64,000 bases of DNA from the NCBI RefSeq assembly GCF_030867145.1, contig NC_134439.1:5245379-5309378 (forward strand), given 5' to 3'. Every line of letters starts with the position of its first letter. Position 1 is the stretch's first letter. Both the position numbers and the translations under genes were made by a program. Below are positions 56,691 to 64,000 of this stretch, in pieces. Under the pieces are notes generated by a model. It was not told the origin of the DNA, searched no databases, and saw only the letters and a list, made by a program, of their open reading frames with translations. This DNA comes from Opisthocomus hoazin. Its lineage: Eukaryota > Chordata > Aves > Opisthocomiformes > Opisthocomidae.

Positions 56691-59600
56691 TTTACAAAAT
56701 GACAGGAATGAAACAATAACCTCTTGGATTTAGGGAATACTGCTGCCTTCCAGTTCTTTTAGCAGATAAGATCGCCGACTAACGGTAGTCATTTCTGTGT
56801 TTAATTAATAATGTAATGCATCCAATATCCAAGCTCGCAGATAATGGGCATGTAATACAGCCTAACATGCCTCCCATATGATTAAGTTTAACTGTCACAC
56901 TAAATACCAGATTGTCATGCAGCCTTGTCAGTTTTTCTTCCTTTCTTTCTCACGAGTATGGAACAAGAGCAGCTGTGGGGAAGGAGAAGTTGAAGAGCTG
57001 AGGTGATGCAGTGTGGCAGTAAAAAACCCTTGAGGGACAAAAATCATGGCTTATTCACCGTCACAGCTTTGAAGGAACAGTGAGGCGGTGAACACTCGCA
57101 GCCAGCCCCTGGTGTTGCATCCATCACATTGCAAGGCTGCTTCCAAGACTGTGTGGATTTCTTTTTGCTACTTTTTAAATGCAAAAAAAGAAGTGTGTGG
57201 GGGTGTGAACTTCAAGAAAAATGTTTGTTTTCTAAAGATTTTTTCTTCTTCTTCTTGAGCAATGAAACACCCTCAGTTCTCTGGAATGGAAATTGTTTCA
57301 ACTTGCAATTACTATTACATAGCATATTACATTGGACCTAATCCCAGTACTCCATGTAATAATTTAGACGGGCCCTGCACTCCCCTTTCCACCCCTCGGC
57401 TGTTTCTCCTGGCTGTGCCGTGGCCCCTGAGGACATGCTCTCTTTGCCAAGGCAGGTCGAGCACCACAGGGAAGGCAGCCTGACTATGGACCCTGTTCTT
57501 AGAGCCTGAAACACCCAAATTCCTGCTTCCATGCAGCAGAACACCCACAGTTCCCAGGCAAAATACTTCAGGTAAGTATTTTGGTCTTCAGACAAACTAG
57601 TTGGATTTTTAAATTTCTACCAAAATAATCATTTTCTTCAGGAAATTATTTTTGACCAGATCTATTGCTGTGCTGCTTGCAGTGCTGCGCTTCCATTCCC
57701 CAGGCCTCTGGCTCTCATTTTTCTTCATGAAGATTTATAGTAATTTCTCCCATATCACTGATTTCTTCATAAGAGAAAAGATCACTTCAGGGACCTACTT
57801 CTGTCTCCAGCTACCCTGTTTAACACCTCCAAATATTCCTATTTATGAACTAACATCTGGGTCAGTCTACATAGCATAGTTTGAAAGCCATTAAGACAGA
57901 TGCCTGCATTTCATTAAGCAAGATTTGATAAGGTGGGTAGGGTTACAGGGCAAGATTACTATGGGAATTCAGTGAGTTTAAACCTTCACTCCAGTTAATA
58001 AAATCAAACAATACATCATAAAAGTGTCTGGAAATTGGCTCAATAATTGAAATAGAACTGTGTGATGGATGGAGATTTATGGATGTTAATGCAGAAGCAG
58101 AGCTGCATTAGAACATCGTATCTGAGCCTCTTCTGAACCCAGACCCTCGGGTCCAAATCTGTCTTTTGTGCTGGTTTTAGGTAGGACATCTTTTCCAGAA
58201 CAAAGAAAACCTCTCAGAATGACTGGTCCAGTTTTAACCTGAAATGTCACTGAACCGTCCAGGAAATCTCAGGACCACCAAGTGAAATGATGTGATTGAT
58301 GTTTACACAGATTTCTCTGAGCTGGCTTTAAACTGCGCTGTGGCAGCCCGGAGCTCAGTGCAGGTGAGCCAGCTGTGTAACGCTACTTTGGCAGACTGTA
58401 TCAAAGCCAGCACTACGTTACTGTCTGTACTCCTGCTCACGGGTATCTGACAAATGCTGCCACCACCACAGCAGTGTAGACACACTGTGTTATTATGCTG
58501 AATAATAAAATCAAGATTAAATCTAGTCATTAGCCACCCATCATTTATTCATCTCTCATCTTCATCTTGAACTGAAACATTCAGGGAGCTCTCATGTCAT
58601 GTCCTTTGTGTCCAACAAGACTCTTCTCCAGGACTGATCTCTCCTTCCTCAATCAACTGCTGCTCAGATCATGTGGACTTTTGTCCTAAATCTTTGTTTT
58701 CTCTCAGGAGCAGACAGGGACCTCTCCTTCCTCCAGAGAACTATGGATCCTCCCTCAGCTCCATCCTGCTCCCTCAGCCTTGATGACAGCCCTTGGTCCT
58801 AGCTGTTCATAGGAAGTGTACCCTCTGCAGCCTTAATGAAGTGTGCGTCAGTCCTCCTCATTAAGACTCAGTGTTGTCAATAAAAGAGTCATTAAAGTAG
58901 TTTGATGAGGATTGGAAGAAAGAGAAGAGGTGCTACAACACATCTACGGGGCAGAGGGCAGCTCCATCACACATTGTACTCAAAAGCAAGGGATCAATAA
59001 CACCTTTGCATCAAGCTGAGGCCCATCCGTCAGCCTGAGGACCAGCAGCCTCCACAGGAGCTCAGCTCACTGCTCATTTCTGGCTTCCTATCTTTCTAAT
59101 CCTTTCCTTTACAGAGGGTCCCTCCCTTTCTGATGCTGGCCGGCTTTTGCCAGAGGCTGTAGGAATGCTGTCTTGGAGCTGTGTCCTGCTTAGGATTCCA
59201 ATGGTGTTCTCCATTCCCCACATCTAGCTTCAGAATCACAAGTTTTCTGAGAAGGTTGAGAGATGAGTTCGCAGCATTCCCAGATGAGAAGCTGGGAGAT
59301 GCCTCGTCCTTGTTGCCACCTCACAGACCACCTCCACCCCAGTGATCACTGTGGGTACCTCCACAAGGGAGGTAGATGGAGGAGCAGTTGGACCAGTGGA
59401 GCCCATTTCCCCTGAAGGTGAGAGGTTGTTCATGCCGTTTGAAAAAGAAATGTGTGCCCAGTCTTCACTGGTTCATGTCCATAGGATTACAGTGAGGGGC
59501 CATGTGGCGAACATAGATCAGTCTGGACTCTGGACTGTGTCTTGGGCTTGAACTTGAGCTTCACGTACAGCTGAGTGTTGCACAGGAAGAAAGAAGCAGG

Positions 59601-61499
59601 GGAGGAAACGTGGGCCTCTCCACTCCTGGGTTAAGACTCGGAGCTTCCTTCCTCCCTCCCAGCTGACAACTGCTCTGAATCTGCCTTTCCATTTTTGGGG
59701 TGCTGTGCACAAAACGCTGCTGTTGACAACAGCAGTGTGGCCCTGGATAACCTGAACACTATCCCAGGCACCAACACACTTGTTTATTTTCCCAGGGTCT
59801 TCTCCTGAGAAGTTCTTGCAATTCTTTTCTATGCTTCTCCTCGTCTGGTCAGACTATAAAGTCTGTCAGGGGTTTATGTGTGCTAGTGAAACGTTTCAGT
59901 GGGGTTCTACTGTAATTAATGTGTTGGTGTGATGAACAACAATTACTATACAGTCACAGATGCTCTGACAAATACATCTCAACACACCTGCTTGCCTCCA
60001 AGAAGCCTTCACAGGAGAGAAAATGCAGCATGTCTGGAAGGTAAATGAATCCAAAGTCTGGCTGCCTAAGCCAGGAGCAAGGTCTGGTCATTTAGTTTTG
60101 CTTTGGGACCAGATCTGTTTACCATAACTCAGAGCTGCTGACATATTTTTGTTTCTCTTTGGCTTCAGAAACTGATGAACAGTAACCTGCAAGCCCTTGT
60201 GAAGGAGAGGTGCAGAATCGAATTACGAAGACAACCGAAGACCACTCCGCTGTAACAAATGAAAGAGGCTTTATGAGGACTGCAACTAACGTTCAACTGA
60301 ATGACTTCGTCACACAAAAAGATACATGAGCTGTTGGACAATGAAAATGACATAAGCATGCAAACTCTGGGATTACAGCAGAGCATTAGCATGGCATAGC
60401 TGATTAGTAAACCGGGAGACATTACTCAAGCAGTCAGGTGCATTACCAGATTGGAAAGTTGCCTTTTTTCTGAGTTGTCGGTCACTGTCAGAAGCAGCAA
60501 ATGACACCCAGTGGCACAACAATTTGCCCTGGAATGGCAGGAGCTGTGATAGAGAAATGGATGGGCTAGCATCTGCTCTGAGAATGCAAGAATTAGAGTC
60601 TGCTCTGAATTGGCAGGAGCTACAGCACCGGGAAGGGAGGACAAAAGGGCAAGTCAGCGCTCTGTCCAGGGATACCAAGCAAGATGAATAAAGGGGCTGG
60701 AAATGTACTTTCAGTGCTGCAGCTCCAGACTAGGTGAACAAATAACCTGATCCAGTTTAATGAAGCCTGTGATCCTCCACCTCCTTTGTGGAATGGGTGT
60801 CCAGGGTCAGCGTGTGCCCGCACGAGCACGCACACATCCTTATCTTATCTAATTACTAGAAGTTTCAGATTAATTTCAGTGCAGCTGCTTGAAAGGGCTG
60901 TTATCAGCCAGGGCTTTGTGGTTTAACCTTGTTACCCTTTTGTTGTTAACCTTTCTGAATGGCAGCGGGGGGAAGGCTGAGATTCTGACATGCTGGAGGA
61001 GCGGGGAGGGGGCAGACAGGGGTTGGCGAGTCTGCAGCCCCCCAGTTCTGTGCCTTCAGCCCCAGTCCAGGCTGCGTGACAGGACAGCCGGCTGCTTACC
61101 TCCCCTGACAGGCACTGGTACGCAGCCACACAGAACAGCCCGTAACAGGGACACGTCTCCTGCCAACCACTCCAGATCCTTTGATATTTCCGACAGCGCA
61201 GCAAAGGACTCTGACTCTCACATTTTACCTTGCATCGCTCAGCTCCTCTAAGGCTGCCCTGCTTTGTTTCCATAGCTACACCCAATCGCATCTGGCTTCC
61301 TGTGAAATTGGATTTCAAAGCAAGACAAGCCTTCAAAGGAATTTGTCCATTTAACAGAATATCATTAGGAGAGAGCCTGTCTGCTGAACTTGGGACCTAA
61401 AATGATTAAGGTGGGGCTTATATCATGTAGGGAGGCAGCTTTATGTCTAAAGCACATAAAGCTTGATGCTACGTAACTGTGATGTAGTGGAAGTTGCCA
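56691..61499. other. Gene-free stretch
   Basis: No gene supported and no strong repeat recognised in these 4.8 kb. A slightly GC-richer patch lies at 60960-61110. I looked here for a SKAP1 first exon and saw none. Confidence 0.5.
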
Positions 61500-61561
61500 G
61501 TCACTGCCACACTCCCCCACCTCCTTCCCAGCTGACCACTAAACTGATTCTATGATTCTAC
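61500..61561 (+). mobile_element. CR1 LINE 3' tail (short)
   Basis: The sequence ends in ACTAAACTGATTCTATGATT, the ATTCTATG tail typical of CR1 3' ends, after TTCCCAGCTGACC. Only about 60 bases are identifiable; the 5' limit is unclear. Confidence 0.55.
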
Positions 61562-61689
61562 TCACACATTCAAAAATGAAAGTGGCAAGGAAAAAAGCAA
61601 GGAAAAAAAGGTCATTTGCGTGGGAATCAGCCTGCCTGGCTCTGTCTGCAGCTGCATACGGTTGAGTGTAAGGCTTGGCTTGGTGCTAA

Positions 61690-61765
61690 GGCTTTGGGCA
61701 CCTATGTCTCTGTGGCAGCTGAGGTTCTATGCCTCAGTATCCCTCAGTAAAATGGATTTAGTAAT
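61690..61765 (-). mobile_element. MIR-like SINE fragment
   Basis: CTATGCCTCAGTATCCCTCA, GTAAAATGGATTTAGTAATA and ACAACAGCTG correspond to the reverse complement MIR part with cctcagtttcc and aaaatggggataataata. Confidence 0.7.
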
Positions 61766-64000
61766 AACAACAGCTGCTGCACGGTCAACCTGGTCTTAGC
61801 AAAATCTTCCTGTAGGGTCTGAGGGGAACATTCTAGGTGCTGGGTCCTGTCTCTGGCTGCCAGGACTACAGGATAGAGGTGTTGTCCAAGAGCAGCCAGG
61901 GTGCAACTGTGCCTGTCTCCGTACGTGGTGCCATTTTCAGTGCTCTGTGATGACCTTAAGATCTGGAGCAAATGACCAAAAATCACAACTGCAGTACATG
62001 TCAGAGGTTAAGCAGAAAAGATCTAGAGCTTTGCTGATGCTGTGAAGACTGCAACAGCAGGAAATTTGTTGGGTGCAATCCTCATATACTCTTAAGCAGT
62101 GATCATGCCCAAGGCAGCAAAGGAAGGCAAAACCACACAAAACACCTGCAAAACAAGTCACTGCTAGTTTGACACAAGGAAAAATTTCTTCCAGACCCTA
62201 AATATGATAAATCAGTTTAGCTCTTGGGCAAGACTCACTAACCAGATATCTTCTAGTTCACTCTTTACAACACTATGCTTTCAGACGATTATGTGAGTTA
62301 CAGAAACACAGAGAATGTGTGAGATCACCCTTTTCTTTGCAGTTGCATGAACATTTCTTCCTCTGAGATTTGCATTGATCAGGTTTTATTGATCTTTCTG
62401 GCATATCTGAAGGCAGTTTCTTCTGTCTAAGGGACCTAGTTCATTCCTTTATAAACTAATTTTTAAAGTTAGTCAGTCTCAGCAAGCAGCTGCTTTTTAT
62501 TTGTAGTCTATAATGAAGTGACTAGGATTCCTACACAGAGGTGTTTAAATATTTATCCCTAAACACCTCTAGGTGAGAACAGATGTACAAATCCATCTAC
62601 CATCCACATCCACCTACACGTTACCTTTTCTTGCATATGATCAGAACCACTCAAATGTGTCAGGAGCTGTAGGCAGCTAACAGATTCATGTTTTGCTTCC
62701 ATAGCAGACTCTCAATTTTCTAAATCCTGACTCGTGAAACCCTACCTGACTAGGAGATGTAATGGGGAAGACTACTGTGATGTATATGCTTTCTAGCAAG
62801 GCAATCTCCTCTATGAGGCCCTCTGAACTGCAGCGACGTTTCCTGTGCTTTAAGACCTCTGTATCTGCTGAAAATCAATTTCTTGTACATGTTAGCCTAA
62901 AATCAAGAATATGCTGCAGCAGTGTTTTCAATGTGGGTGAGCCCACCCAGCAGAGCACAAGGTAAAGGAGCAAGGGCAGAAACTGAGTAAACCTACTCAG
63001 AATAGATCTGGATTGGTAATGTCAGATGCAAAATCTGTCTCCAGGTTGTTCTGAAATTATGCGTGCGTGCAGAGCACAGCTGAGTGATGGATCAGAAGTG
63101 GTGGTGTGTTTATTTTCCCAGATCCAGAGAGCGATTGAGCCTCCCCAAGCCGGAGGGAGAACATAGTGACTTCTTTTCTGTGCGACTAAACCCCAAATGG
63201 CAGCTGCCTCTTCAGCGTTGCCACGGGGGCAATGTTACTGTCCTGGTAGATCAGCCACGTGTACTAAATATGTTCCTGGTCACAGTATCTTCACTTCTTT
63301 AAAGCCATCCCTTCCTGACAAGGGTTAGCTGTATGTGAGTTACTGAGCTGCTGTCCCCATGCGTAAAATTGGACATTTCAACCACAAAGTCCCAAAAGAA
63401 CTTTGCAGCTGCTTTGGTGGTTTCCTTCTTTCACTCCACTGTCTACAGAGGAGACAACACACTAGAATTGCAGGCACACATGCCCCAAACCAAAAAACAC
63501 AAAGCACTGTGCTTCATTTTATACCTGTTCTTTATCTGATTTGTACTGATAATGAAAAGCGTAACAGAGCCTTTTCCCTTGTTTCGCCCATGTGTCTCAG
63601 AAAGTGTGTCTCAGTGTGTCACAAAGCATGTTAGCAGCTGATAGCATATAGGGGAGCATCTCTCATTGATATTTCCATCATTCCCATACCTGAGCCTTGG
63701 CCAGTATAGCTCTTACATCACATATGTGAGGTGAGCCTGAAGCCTTATCTCTTATAGATTGTCTTGACTGAACAAAGCAAGAGGCTCGGGGCAAATCTGG
63801 AATCTGCCCCAGGCTTCCTTTACCCAAGGCCTGCTGCCAACAACTTTATTCCATCCAAGTGATGCACCCAGAGAACTGCAAGAATCTGATTCTGCAATTA
63901 TTTGGAAATACGCTTGGCCTCACAACATGGTATTGCCCCACTGAAGCAAGTGGGACTGTTAGTGAAGGGTTTGTGTATCTTGGCCTTTGCAGGCTGGGAG
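61766..64000. other. Gene-free stretch to window end
   Basis: No gene supported. A patch at 63938-63960 (CCACTGAAGCAAGTGGGACT) resembles an ancient amniote repeat remnant. Confidence 0.5.

Noticed and set aside
14181-64000. SKAP1 first exon
   Set aside because: Looked for a coding match to the SKAP1 N-terminus on the plus strand and found none.
1-64000. miR-10 or miR-196 precursor, tRNA, rRNA, CRISPR
   Set aside because: No mature miR-10 or miR-196 sequence, no tRNA A/B box pair with cloverleaf and no spaced repeat array seen.

Overview
The window is the 3' (anterior) end of a vertebrate HOXB cluster followed by about 50 kb of gene-free flanking DNA. The organism is most likely a bird. The evidence is a CR1 LINE fragment close to the avian consensus (13980-14180), further CR1 remnants with the ATTCTATG tail, and HOXB2 and HOXB1 proteins of tetrapod type. 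A crocodilian or turtle cannot be excluded from sequence alone. All gene identities rest on reading the translated sequence against remembered family features; no search was run.

Layout: 1-559 is the end of the HOXB2 intron and 560-1156 is HOXB2 coding exon 2 (homeodomain to stop). Its 3' UTR runs to about 1735. 1736-10045 is the HOXB2-HOXB1 intergenic region, CpG-rich and G/C-tract-rich with AT-rich islands that look like regulatory elements. It ends in a clear copy of the HOXB1 autoregulatory (rhombomere 4) enhancer: three HOX/PBX repeats, a Sox/Oct composite and PREP/MEIS half-sites at about 9750-9840. A proximal promoter with inverted CCAAT, GC box and CACGTG follows. HOXB1 is complete: exon 1 is 10046-10640, the intron is 10641-11390, and the coding part of exon 2 is 11391-11716, giving 306 residues. 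Its 3' UTR runs to about 12860. A DR2 retinoic acid response element at 13443-13456 matches the known HOXB1 3' RARE, and a second candidate DR2 lies 1.3 kb upstream of HOXB1 at 8758-8771.

From about 13.98 kb onward the character changes. The first transposable element appears there, and the rest of the window (to 64 kb) holds no protein-coding or structural RNA gene I can support. It contains old CR1 copies, several MIR-like tRNA-SINE fragments, a (GGAAA)36 microsatellite, polypurine tracts and a small CpG-richer minisatellite block near 44 kb. In other amniotes the next gene in this direction is SKAP1; I found no SKAP1 exon.

The genes work as one system. HOXB1 is switched on by retinoic acid through the flanking RAREs and then maintained by its own protein with PBX and PREP/MEIS on the autoregulatory enhancer. 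HOXB1 and HOXB2 are homeodomain transcription factors that pattern the hindbrain (rhombomere 4 and posterior to r2/3). No clearly new biological system is seen. The points most worth testing are the second HOX/PBX 12-mer at 19743, the paired palindromes in the HOXB1 3' UTR, the 11-bp perfect hairpin at 9308-9339, and the MARE/inverted-repeat cluster at 13866-13936.
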